Source: Martinezella lusitana
GTDB taxonomy: Bacteria > Pseudomonadota > Alphaproteobacteria > Rhizobiales > Rhizobiaceae
Direction: 5' to 3'
Assembly (NCBI RefSeq): GCF_014207095.1
Contig: NZ_JACHBG010000007.1
Span: forward strand, 248,001 to 312,000
Length of the DNA stretch: 64,000 bases
Part shown: positions 51,200 to 60,400 of the stretch, piece after piece
Layout: every line of letters starts with the position of its first letter
Numbering within the stretch: position 1 is the first letter of the stretch
Program-made: the position numbers and the translations under genes
Notes under the pieces: generated by a model
Database searches by the model: none
Told to the model about the DNA's origin: nothing
What the model saw: the letters and a program-made list of their open reading frames with translations, nothing else

Positions 51200-52729
51200 T
51201 TATTCGGCTGGCGATCCGACAAGCCTTGTCGACTGGTTGGAAACCATAGTTGCCGGCGAGGCCCAAGCCTCGTCGACATAGCTTTGTGATCCGATGCGAC
51301 CAAAGCGCAGATGTGAGGCCTTGCCCTGAGCTGTGGCCGTAAACTCTTCAATGACCGGCGCGGCAACTACCTCACCGTGATCCAGCAGCTCATGCATCAC
51401 GCGACCGGTCATGGTGTCCGGCGCTGTGACGCCCAGCATATGCAGGCTCGTCGGGGCAAGGTCGGTAATGCCGGTGCGGGTGGTGATGACCTGACCGCCG
51501 GCCTTGAGGCCTGCGCCATCGGCAATCAGCACGGCCGTCAGCTCGGCCAGATGCATGCCGCCATGCGTGCCGCCGCCGACGTCGATCTTGTAGTTGCCGA
51601 CATCGCAAACCGACCTGCCGGGTATTCCGAATTCGTTCGGTTCGTCGTCGCCGGCAAGGTTGAGATAAAGATCAGGGGCGCGGTAGTGCGCGGCGCCGGT
51701 CAGCTCCAGCGCCAGCGTTCCCTCGATCGTTCCAAGCGGCGAGCCGGGCTCGATGGCTCGGGTGAAGCTTGCACCATACCAGTCCTGAGCGACGAGAGCA
51801 TCGAAGGCCGCCTGCAGCAGTCCCTTGTCGTATCGACGCAGCCACAGGCCGGGAGCACGACCGCGGCGGAAGATGATGTCTATGCCGTCGTCGAAGCGTG
51901 TGGCCGCACGAATGCCGGCCGCCTTGAAGGCATCATCGAGATTGATGAAGCGCGATGATGTCGAGTGACCGTGATCGGACGTGATGAAGACGGCGATCGC
52001 CTCGCGCTCCGGCCGATGCTCACGCCAATCGAGGAGAGCACCGATTGCCGCGTCGCACTGGCGCAGGCTTTCGAGCTGCCCCTCGGCGCCGAGGCCATGG
52101 AGATGGGACGCGCTATCGACCTCGGTCAACCAGATGATCGAAGCACTCGGCTTCCTGGCCGGCCAGATGGAATTGACAAAGATATCGATGGCCTTTGCCT
52201 CGGCGCCGCGTTCGAAGCCGGTACTTGGGACCTTGTGGCGCGCCGTGATGTCGACGGCGAGATCATGCGGAAAGGCGAGCTGGGGGTGGCGGACATTGAA
52301 GCCGATTTGGCCGAAATCCGCTCCCTTCCAATTGAGTGCCGTAAAGGAACCTTGACCGCTTGACGTGACGACAGCGAAGGACTTGCCGGCTTTGGCGAGG
52401 GTTTCGCTGAGATTGACCGTGCGCACCATGCCGCCGGCGTAATGCGCCTCGCCATAGCGCCAGTCATGAATGGTGTCGGTGCCGGCAAGTCTGCCGCCGC
52501 CGCTACGCGCGTAGAAATCATTACCCAGCACGCCCGTACTTTCGGGTCTTGCACCATTGGCAAGCGCCGACAGCGCGCCGCGCGTTTCGCTTGGAAACAC
52601 AGTGCGATGATCGCTACTGACAACGCCCCTTTGCTTGAGGGCATGAAGGTTCGGCATGGTCAGGGCATTGATCTGGTCGGGCCTAAGCCCATCAACGCCA
52701 AGAATGATGACGTGGGCGATATCACTCAT
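51200..52729 (-). CDS. cytoplasmic type I phosphodiesterase/nucleotide pyrophosphatase (alkaline phosphatase superfamily)
   Basis: A 509-residue hydrolase of the NPP branch. Metal-site motifs are IILGVDGLRPDQ at the start, the nucleophile region HRTVFPSETRGALSALANG, WLTEVDSASHLHG, AVFITSDHGHS and GGTHGGMH. Such enzymes split phosphodiesters or pyrophosphates. There is no signal peptide, unlike most family members, so it probably acts on an imported compound. ATGs at 52735 and 52729 are both possible; 52729 leaves better spacing from AGAGG and overlaps the DeoR stop by eight bases. Confidence 0.88.
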   Translation of the reverse strand: MSDIAHVIILGVDGLRPDQINALTMPNLHALKQRGVVSSDHRTVFPSETRGALSALANGARPESTGVLGNDFYARSGGGRLAGTDTIHDWRYGEAHYAGGMVRTVNLSETLAKAGKSFAVVTSSGQGSFTALNWKGADFGQIGFNVRHPQLAFPHDLAVDITARHKVPSTGFERGAEAKAIDIFVNSIWPARKPSASIIWLTEVDSASHLHGLGAEGQLESLRQCDAAIGALLDWREHRPEREAIAVFITSDHGHSTSSRFINLDDAFKAAGIRAATRFDDGIDIIFRRGRAPGLWLRRYDKGLLQAAFDALVAQDWYGASFTRAIEPGSPLGTIEGTLALELTGAAHYRAPDLYLNLAGDDEPNEFGIPGRSVCDVGNYKIDVGGGTHGGMHLAELTAVLIADGAGLKAGGQVITTRTGITDLAPTSLHMLGVTAPDTMTGRVMHELLDHGEVVAAPVIEEFTATAQGKASHLRFGRIGSQSYVDEAWASPATMVSNQSTRLVGSPAE

Positions 52730-53531
52730 GGTCATGCGCCTCTGCTGCAGGAAGTGAATTTTCCGCTGTGTCCGGGTAAAGCACGTTGGTACCGGCTTCC
52801 GCGAGCAAAGCGGTAAAATGGGGGGCAAGTTGTTCGTCGGTGACGAAAGTGCCAATGTCCTTGAAGGGTATTGATTGGTAGCGACCCGGCGCGCCGATCT
52901 TGGTGTGGTCGGCCACATAGATCGCGTCGCGCGACTGGCTGACGATCTGCAGCTTAAGCCGCATATTATGGCGGGTTTCCTCGACAAGACCGAAGCGCTC
53001 GTCAAGGCCGTAAACACCGACGATGGAAAGATCGAAGCTGCAGTTTTCGATGGCATCGAAAACCTCGTCGCCCATCAGCATCTTGGCCGATGCGTTATAT
53101 TCGCCGCCGGTGAAGTGAACGCGGTGGCGCTGGCCTGCCTGCAATGCTTCGCCGATGGCCGGCATATTGGTCATTACCGAAACCGTCGGACCATCGCGCA
53201 TCGCCTCTGCAACAGCCAGCACCGACGAGCCACCCGTCATGAATATCCATTGGTCGGCCTCGATCAGCGAGGCGACCCTGCGACCGATGGCCTGCTTCCC
53301 AGCCCGCTCCATCAACACTCGCTCTTCGAGCGGCGCCTTGCGATCCGACGGGATCGCGCCGCCATAGACGCGGCGTAGCGCGCCGTTGCGCTCAAGCGCC
53401 ACCAAATCGCGCCGCACCGTCTCGGTCGAGACCCCGAAAGCTTCGGCCATCGCCGCGATCGACATGCCATGGCCGCCGTTAACGAGGCTTACAATGTTCT
53501 GATGCCTGCCGGCTGCTGGAAGTTTCGACAA
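52722..53531 (-). CDS. DeoR-family repressor of the phosphodiesterase/transporter operon
   Basis: A 269-residue DeoR/GlpR regulator: helix-turn-helix MSIAAMAEAFGVSTETVRRDLVALERNGALRRVYGGAI, and a sugar-phosphate-isomerase-like sensor domain (VSVMTNMPAIGEAL, DLSIVGVYGLDERFG, VADHTKIG). DeoR proteins usually respond to a phosphorylated sugar, which would fit a pathway that makes a phosphomonoester intermediate. It heads the operon and is coupled to the phosphodiesterase gene. Confidence 0.92.
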   Translation of the reverse strand: MSKLPAAGRHQNIVSLVNGGHGMSIAAMAEAFGVSTETVRRDLVALERNGALRRVYGGAIPSDRKAPLEERVLMERAGKQAIGRRVASLIEADQWIFMTGGSSVLAVAEAMRDGPTVSVMTNMPAIGEALQAGQRHRVHFTGGEYNASAKMLMGDEVFDAIENCSFDLSIVGVYGLDERFGLVEETRHNMRLKLQIVSQSRDAIYVADHTKIGAPGRYQSIPFKDIGTFVTDEQLAPHFTALLAEAGTNVLYPDTAENSLPAAEAHDHE

Positions 53532-53572
53532 AAGTCTCTCCTTGCTTCGGGAACGAGACTTAGAGGTTCGAG

Positions 53573-53608
53573 ATTACAGTGACGTGACATTTTATTGAAG
53601 TTTGCGTC
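53573..53608. repeat. 36-base element, copy 1 (second copy at 54343-54378)
   Basis: Starts ATTACAGT, contains CGTGA, TTGAA and TTTG-GT blocks, and matches 54343-54378 at 28 of 36 positions in the same orientation. Copy 1 is about 40 bases upstream of the deoR start and overlaps the inverted repeat TTTG-CGT-CAAA (53601-53611), a possible operator. Copy 2 lies in the gap between the GNAT and Pr6Pr genes. Confidence 0.4.
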
Positions 53609-53665
53609 AAAGTAGTTTTCATATCAACATTATCACACAAAGTTCCACATTCGATATGTGCCGCC

Positions 53666-54193
53666 CTAGATTCCGGCGGGGAGGGCCTTGCTCAGCATGA
53701 CACTGCGATAATTGGTGTGGGACCACTGTTCGTAGCCGATGAAGCGAAATCCGAGGCGAGAATACCAATCGACAAGATGCGTGGCCGGCTCGGCCGTATC
53801 GAGCGCCAATTCTCTGGCACCGCTTGCGATCGCCTGCTGTTCGGCGAAGTCGATAAGTTGCCGGCCAAGTCCGTTTGCCTGCAGGCCGGGCTCTATACCG
53901 AATTGGGCAATGCTCGACACTTCTGGCCGGTCATACCAGTCGCAGCCTTTCGTCTGGCCCATGTTCTTGAACAGGATCGTGCCCCGGATCGTCCCGCCCA
54001 TCACGCCAACGAAACATTGCCCTTCGGCGATGCGTTTGGCCGTAACCTCTTCACTCTGATGGGTCGCCATAAATCGCAACCCCATGTTCGCAAGGCCGCT
54101 ATAGGCGCGATGAAGCAATGCCGTCATCTCGGCTATGGAGTCGGTTTCCATCCAGGGGCGAATGGTGAAACTGGAGAGTGCCGGATTTTTCAT
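53666..54193 (-). CDS. GNAT-family acetyltransferase
   Basis: A 175-residue N-acetyltransferase. The acetyl-CoA loop is seen in FGIEPGLQANGLGRQLIDFAEQQA (Q..G.G), preceded by CFVGVMGGTIRGTILFKN and followed by LDTAEPATHLVDWYSRLGFRFIG. Substrate unknown. The ATG at 54193 fits the domain start, but there is no clear ribosome site and the frame is open to 54274. Confidence 0.85.
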   Translation of the reverse strand: MKNPALSSFTIRPWMETDSIAEMTALLHRAYSGLANMGLRFMATHQSEEVTAKRIAEGQCFVGVMGGTIRGTILFKNMGQTKGCDWYDRPEVSSIAQFGIEPGLQANGLGRQLIDFAEQQAIASGARELALDTAEPATHLVDWYSRLGFRFIGYEQWSHTNYRSVMLSKALPAGI

Positions 54194-54599
54194 ATGCAAT
54201 GCTCGAATGGCTGTTTTGATATGGAGGCGGACGAGATCTGATCGGTCGGCGTAGTCGGACGAGGGTGCTCTCACTATAAGGAGGTTAGTCTCCAGGCATT
54301 CGACCGCTGCCCTCGCTATTACAAGATCAAGGGGCGCGCAAAATTACAGTTGCGTGAAATTTATTTGAACTTTGTGTGTTCGGTCGTTCTGAGGGGCGGC
54401 AGTCCATAAACTACCACATTGGAAGAGATGCCAGTCTCGCCCACAAAGGCCGTGCCTTGCGTCCAATCATTCCGTCGGAAATTGTTCCGATTTTCGAAAT
54501 GATGCGCTAGAGACAGATCCTGTCGAATTGGCCAGTATGGCTGGTGCGTGTGTTTGCTTGCGCGGGCTTGCGGCCTGCCTCGGAGTTTTGCGGGTCCCA
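54194..54599. other. 406-base gap between GNAT and Pr6Pr genes
   Basis: No convincing gene. A 79-codon minus-strand frame (54361-54600) resembles nothing known. The stretch holds the second copy of the 36-base element (54343-54378) and must contain the divergent promoters of the two flanking genes. Confidence 0.4.
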
Positions 54600-55253
54600 A
54601 TGTCCATGAAAGGTTCTGTGAGTTTCTGCCGCTGTTTGCTTGCTTTGCTTGCGCTGACAGGGATCGTGATTTCCTATGTTGCCATCATACCTGGGGCGCA
54701 TGTCTCACGCGTCAGATTGACGACGAATTTCCTCAGTTATTTTACGATACAGTCCAATATTTTGCTTGTCGTTGCCTTGCTGGCGGCGGAGATCGCACCA
54801 TCATCCCAGATTGGGCGATGGGCCAGACGCTCGTCAACAAAAACGGCTATCCTTCTTTATGTGGGCGTTGCTGGCGGTGTCTATTTCTGGATGTTGAAGG
54901 ATGTTTGGCACCCGCGCGGCTGGCAGCTGCGGGCAGACCAGTTGCTTCACTATTGCATCCCCTTGCTTGCTGCGATTGATTGGCTGTTCTTTGTCGAGCG
55001 CGGCAGGCTAACCTGGCGAGATGCATTCTGGTGGCTGCTTTTTCCGGCGCTCTACTCGGCGTATTCGCTCGTCCATGGTTATTTCTCGGGCTTCTATCCC
55101 TATCCCTTTTTGGACGTAAACGATGTCGGTCTCCAGGAGGTTCTGGGCAACATGGCGCTCCTGGGCATACTCTTCCTGCTTCTCGGAGGCACGATCACCC
55201 TTGTCGATCGCATGGCGGCAAGGCTTGGTAAAAGGGCGCCGCAACCCGAATAG
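54600..55253 (+). CDS. Pr6Pr-type integral membrane protein
   Basis: A 217-residue protein with six hydrophobic segments. The pattern LTTNFLSYFTIQSNILLVVALL, YVGVAGGVYFWMLKDVW, LRADQLLHYCIPLLAAIDWLFF and YSAYSLVHGYFSGFYPYPFLDV matches the Pr6Pr / FAR-17a-AIG1-like membrane family of unknown function. Histidines in the third and fourth segments (LLHY, LVHGY) could bind metal or haem, which is inference. The start is uncertain: ATGs at 54600 and 54606 both lack a good ribosome site. Confidence 0.82.
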   Translation: MSMKGSVSFCRCLLALLALTGIVISYVAIIPGAHVSRVRLTTNFLSYFTIQSNILLVVALLAAEIAPSSQIGRWARRSSTKTAILLYVGVAGGVYFWMLKDVWHPRGWQLRADQLLHYCIPLLAAIDWLFFVERGRLTWRDAFWWLLFPALYSAYSLVHGYFSGFYPYPFLDVNDVGLQEVLGNMALLGILFLLLGGTITLVDRMAARLGKRAPQPE

Positions 55254-55316
55254 ATGCGGCATTTTCAGGAAAGACACACAGTGCGTTTCCACTTGAAGGT
55301 CACGAAGAAACAATAG

Positions 55317-55358
55317 GATAGGGCAGCTTCTGCTCCAAAAAATGAGAAGCGCCCTATC
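55317..55358. terminator. hairpin between convergent Pr6Pr and SDR genes
   Basis: GATAGGGC-A-GCTTCT (55317-55331) pairs with AGAAGC-GCCCTATC (55345-55358), a 14-base stem with one bulged A and a 13-base loop. It lies midway between the two convergent stops (55253 and 55383), the usual position of a shared terminator. Confidence 0.7.
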
Positions 55359-55382
55359 GGATGAGTTCAACGCGCTCGATGG

Positions 55383-56150
55383 CTAGATTGCCGTAAAACC
55401 GTTGTCGACGAACAGATGGACGCCGTTGACGAAGTTGGATTCATCGGACGCCAGATAGAGAGCCGCCCGCGCGACATCCTCCGGTTCGCCGATGCGGCCC
55501 TGCTGCGCAGCGATTGCGGCATCGGAGACGTCGACGCCGAGCGCTTGCAGCTCGGCGACTTCGCGCAGGCCATGTGGCGTGCGGATGAAACCGGGGCAGA
55601 CCGCGTTGCATCGAATGTTGCGGTCACGGAACTCGACGGCGATGGCGCGTGCAAACATATGCACGGCACCCTTCGTCGTATCGTAAAGCACTTCCATCGG
55701 CGTTGCCGCAACCGCCGAGATCGAAGAGGTGCAGACGATCGAGCCGCCGCCGGCCGCGATCATGCCCGGCAGGACCGCCTTGGTCATCAGGAACATCGAC
55801 CGCACATTGACGCCATGCAGCCATTCCCATTCCTCAAGCGTGGTTTCGAGAAACGGTTTGATGACAATAGTGCCCGCGTGGTTGAAGAGCACGGTCACGG
55901 CGCCGAAACGCTCTTCAATGCCTTTGACGGCGGCATTCACGGCCTCCTCGTCCGAAACATCCGCTACCCAATGGTCGGCAATGCCGCCGGCATTGCGGAT
56001 CGACCGCACCGTTTCCGCCGCCGCATCGCCATTTCGGTCGATAATAGCAACTTTGGCGCCTTCCGCCGCGAACAGGCGCGAGGCAGCTCCGCCCATCCCC
56101 GTGGCACCGCCTGAAATGATGGCAATCTTGCCCTTGAGCCTATCCGTCAT
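55383..56150 (-). CDS. short-chain dehydrogenase/reductase
   Basis: A 255-residue classical SDR. The nucleotide-binding ISGGATGMGGAASRLF is at residues 12-27, NHAG near 90, and the catalytic set S...Y...K in SSISAVAATPMEVLYDTTKGAVH. An aspartate after the second strand (IIDRNGDA) favours NAD(H). The C-terminal EPEDVARAALYLASDESNFVNGVHLFVDNGF is standard. Substrate unknown; there is no operon partner. Confidence 0.93.
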   Translation of the reverse strand: MTDRLKGKIAIISGGATGMGGAASRLFAAEGAKVAIIDRNGDAAAETVRSIRNAGGIADHWVADVSDEEAVNAAVKGIEERFGAVTVLFNHAGTIVIKPFLETTLEEWEWLHGVNVRSMFLMTKAVLPGMIAAGGGSIVCTSSISAVAATPMEVLYDTTKGAVHMFARAIAVEFRDRNIRCNAVCPGFIRTPHGLREVAELQALGVDVSDAAIAAQQGRIGEPEDVARAALYLASDESNFVNGVHLFVDNGFTAI

Positions 56151-56443
56151 GCATCCCCCCTTTTTCTAGTCCTGATTTGCCGCGGGCTGCTTGCCGCCCG
56201 CGAGGTCGCTCAACGCCTTCGAAGGTTTCTTCAGATCCGAAACCTGTCGGCACGCCTTTGGAACAATTGCACTTCAAGCCCGCCCGAAGCAAGAATGCCG
56301 GCGAAAAGCATTTGCCTTGTGAGGTAAATGCCGTGCAATCGGACTAGCTCTCGGCGGCTCAATTGCCGCGACGCGGAACGCGGCAATTCATCCAACCCAG
56401 TTGCGGATCTGGACGGCATCACTACCTGACGAGTTCACGGCTT
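56151..56443. other. 293-base gap between SDR and 2OG-oxygenase genes
   Basis: A 63-codon minus-strand frame at 56231-56422 resembles no family. The stretch begins with the SDR start region (CATGCATCCCCCC, giving GGGGGG on the minus strand) and shows no clear terminator or repeat. Confidence 0.35.
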
Positions 56444-57193
56444 TTAGCGTGCGTCGTGAAAGATGATGCCGACGGTATGCCGCATCCCCGAACGGACGCG
56501 ACTGACGCCGTGCCTGAGATTGACGCGATAATTTCCCTTCGTCCCGCTAACGGGCCGATTATGGACAGCGAAGGCGACGGCGTCGCCCTGCCGAAGCGGG
56601 ACCACCTCTACCCGGCTCTGCATGCGCGGGCGCTGCTCGGTCAACACGAATTCGCCGCCGGTAAAGTCCCGACCCGGTTCCGAAAGCAGGATTGCCACTT
56701 GGATGGGAAATGCAAGATCGCCGTAAAGATCCTGGTGGAGGCAGTTAAAATCTCCCGGCACATACTGCAACAATAGGGGCGTCGGGCGCGTCTGGCCGGC
56801 TTCATGGCACCGCTTCAGGAAAGAGGCGTGTTCGTCGGGATAATGCTCCGCGATACCCATACGTTCGTTCCATCCGTTGGCGATACCGGCTAGATGCGGA
56901 TAAAGTGCGGCGCGCAATCCGTCCAGCAGCCCCGGCAAGGGATATTTGAAATAGCGATATTCGCCCTTTCCGAAGCCATGGCGCGCCATGACGATATGGC
57001 TGCGGAAATGTTGCTCCTCGGCATAAAGGCCGGCAAGGGCGCTGCATTCCTCGGGCGTGAGAAGCTTTGGAAGAACGGCGCAGCCAAACCCGTCTAGTTC
57101 GCCGGTAAGGGCGCGCCAATCATAGGCATCGACCCGAGCCTTTGTAGGTCCTTCTGGTAATGCGGGGGAAATGGTGGGGCGCGGGCTATTCAT
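56444..57193 (-). CDS. 2OG-Fe(II) oxygenase family protein
   Basis: A 249-residue dioxygenase. The iron-binding facial triad is seen as HQD in NCLHQDLYGDLAFPIQV and the later histidine in NYRVNLRHGVSRV or RHTVGIIFHDA, with FTGGEFVLTEQRPR between. Relatives hydroxylate proteins or small molecules using 2-oxoglutarate. The ATG at 57193 with GAGGATACGCC upstream is preferred; the frame stays open to 57328. Substrate unknown. Confidence 0.87.
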   Translation of the reverse strand: MNSPRPTISPALPEGPTKARVDAYDWRALTGELDGFGCAVLPKLLTPEECSALAGLYAEEQHFRSHIVMARHGFGKGEYRYFKYPLPGLLDGLRAALYPHLAGIANGWNERMGIAEHYPDEHASFLKRCHEAGQTRPTPLLLQYVPGDFNCLHQDLYGDLAFPIQVAILLSEPGRDFTGGEFVLTEQRPRMQSRVEVVPLRQGDAVAFAVHNRPVSGTKGNYRVNLRHGVSRVRSGMRHTVGIIFHDAR

Positions 57194-57417
57194 GGCGTAT
57201 CCTCGGCTTGAGTGGATCGCAGCCGGCCCATCAGGCATCGGCGCGAGAAGCCAAACCCTAGCGTCCAGACGAAACTCTCCGCCACCCGATTTGCAATGGG
57301 CAGGGAAGATCCGCGCAACGATCATCATTTAGGGCGATTGTGCTCAAAAAAGCCTGGGGGATCAGACACTGGGCCTACGGGGCACCTACCTCTTGCGCAC
57401 AAACGGCTGATTGGCAA

Positions 57418-60400
57418 TCAATAGCGCGCTTGCAGGAGCAGCCGGAAGAGATGGGCACGGTTTTCAGCGCCGAAGCTGCCATTATAGTCAAACGCAAGCG
57501 AAACCTGCTGACTGAGCGCAATGTCGAACCCAGCATCGGCCACCAGCGAATCCCTGTCGACGACCGTTCCGCTCTCGGCAAAGATATCCCCGCCCGCAAA
57601 AGCCATGCGCGACGTGATGTCCAGACCGCCGAATGCGTGCCGCCAGCCGAGCGAGCCGTAGAGCGTGGCAGGCATGTCCGCGATAGTCACGTCCTCTTCC
57701 GCGCGTGCGCCAAACGTTGCGAAGGTGATCGCGGACTGATCGGCCTTGCCACTCAAAGCAGCAGCACCGCCGCTCTCCGAAAATGAGCTGGTTCGCACGT
57801 CGGTAAAGGTGATGTTCGCGAAGGGCTCGAGCCGGTCATCGCCCATCGAGATCTCATAGGCCAGTTCGCCGAAGACCTGTGCCGTATAGGCATGGTAGTT
57901 CGACCGCAATGCGTCGGAAAAGGCGGCGAAATCTACATTGCGCAGGGTCGAGACGGATTGCAGGCTGTAGGTTCCGCCAAGCCGCAGGGCGAGCGGCCCC
58001 CATTGTCTACCCGCGTAAATGCCGAGATTGTAATTATCGGCATCAGCATGGGCGGAAACGCCGGATTGATCAAAGCGGCTATGTCCATAGCCGGCAAGCG
58101 CACCGATCCGCCAGTCGGAGTCATAAAGCGTCGTGTCGAAACCGAACAGCACGCCGCCTGCGTTGCCCCTGCCATTGTCGGAAGACGACCAACCGCCATA
58201 GGGCGCGCCCCAAAATGCGGCAAGGCCGTTGACCGGATCGGCGAGAATGCCCTCAATCGCCTTTTGCGGCTCGGTTCTCTGGCGCTGATCGGCATTGGCA
58301 TAGGCAAGGCCTGGATCACTGGCGAGCCGCGGCTGTTTGGTGCCGCCGACTACACCACCCTGTATGCTGCGCAGGCGATCGATCGCAGCATCGCGTACGA
58401 AGCGGCCATTGTCGAAAGCGGTCGCGGCAAGCGAAATATGAATGTCGCCAGCCAGCTGCTTCAGTGCCCCGGTGGCCTCGTCCATGCTTAGCAATGCGAC
58501 GGCACCGTAGAGAGGGTTTGATGCTCCCAGGCTCTCGATGCCATATGCCGCCGAGCGTTGGTTTGCATTCAAGCCTGCCGCGGCAAAGGACGTGCTGTTG
58601 CGCTCCAGTGTGAGATCGATCGAGCCACTCGAATATCCAAGGACGGGACTGACGAAGGCGTAGTTCGACTGCACGGCGCTGAAACTGCCTGAGATGCCGC
58701 CGGCAGCCGACAGAATGGTGTAGTTGGTCGACGCCTTCAGACCGCCGCCAACCAGGGAAAGCGTTCCGCCGTTCAGATTGACCGCTCCAGTGACGTCAAC
58801 CCGGCCGGTTGCGCCGCCATTGCTCTGGACAAGGAGCGTCGAGCCGCTTTGTGTTGTCAGATCGCCATTGACCTTCAGCGTGCCGATGCCGCTGTTGCCG
58901 GGTGACAGCGTCGCTCCCGCTCCAACAACGGTCGAACCGACGGTGCCTGTTCCGCCGAGTAGACCATAGCCGCTGAGGCTGATGGAGCCGCCAAGTGTTC
59001 CGTCGACGATGAGGTTGCCGCCCGAAACGGAGGTCACCCCAGAAAAGGCGCTGGAGTTGCCTGTCAGGGTCACGGTGCCGGAGGCGACAAAGAGCGAGCC
59101 GTTGCCGTCTATTGCTGCGCCGAGCGTCTGGGGAGCGCCACCGAAATTAAAGACGAGAGAACCATTGCCGCCACCGAAATGGATGGCATCAACATCAAGC
59201 TTTGCCGCACCGGTGGCCGTCTGACCAAGGGCCGCGCCGATATTCACCGAGGCGGTCGAGCCGGCCTGGGCGGCGATCGTCAGGCTTGGTGTCGAAAGCG
59301 CAGAGCCCCCGCTCAAAGTGAGGCTGGCATTGCCGGCATTTCCGATCGTCAGTCCGTTGCTTGCCGACAATTTCGACCGGTCGCCAGTCACGGTAACTGC
59401 GCCGTTGCTGCCCGCCACATTGCCGATGGTGGCGGTCGCCGTATTGACCGAGCCTCCCTGGATGACATCCAGTGCGCCACTGCCGGCATTGCCGACGATC
59501 AGATTGCCATGGTTGCTCCAGGCAGAGCCTGTTCCCGTTACCGTCGCCGAGCCGGTCGAGCCGGCCCGCGTGCCCAGGCTGGCGTTCTGGCTCGTGAGCG
59601 TACCCTGCGACGATACCGCAAGGCTTCCCGTGCCACCGCTTGCGCTGCCGGCATTAAGATCGCCATTGATCGCCCAATGGCTTCCTGCGCCGCTGACGAG
59701 CGCCTGGCCACTACCGCCTGCGCCGGTGCCAAGCGATGCGTTGCCCGAAGAAAGGCCACCGCCCGCCAGCACCTTCACGGATCCGGCTCCGGCAACACCA
59801 TCCTGCAGCTCGCCGCTCATGTCGAAATGGCTGCCATTGCCGACGACAACCAGCGCGCCGTTGGAGCCGCCTTTCGCGCCGAGCGTTGTCGTGGCGGAAC
59901 TGGCGCTTGCCGAGCCCGATGCCGTAAAGGAGCCGGTTCCTTCGTTGCCGATCGTCAAATCGGCATTGATGTCCCAATGCGAACCCGCCCCGTCGACTGT
60001 AACGGCGCCGGCCGAGTTTCGCCCATCGGCGATGGAGGCAGAGCTGCTCCTGACCGCGCCACCTGTGCTGATGTTGAGTGTGGCGTTTGCGCCAGAGCTG
60101 TCCGCATCCGCCTGATCGCCGCCGACAAGCAATGAGCTGGTGTCCCAAAGCGACCCCGCGCCGCCGACGGTAACCGTGCCGTTGGCGAAACGACCGATCA
60201 GGGCGGAGTTGCTAGACACGTTTGCCCCGGAATAGACAGCGAGTGCGCCTGCCGCGGTCGAACCCACAGTCAATAGTCCGGAGGTCGTCCATTGCGAGCC
60301 AAGGCCGGAAACCGTTGCGGAGCTGGTGCCCGATCCGTTTCCTGCGCCGATTGTTGCGTTGTCATTCGAAACGGTCGCGCCCGTGGATATGGCGATTGTC

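Noticed and set aside
57892..60135. Long plus-strand frames across the autotransporter (e.g. 57892-58491, 59179-60135)
   Set aside because: Antisense to a GC-rich repetitive coding region; translations are low-complexity R/A-rich without domains or ribosome sites.
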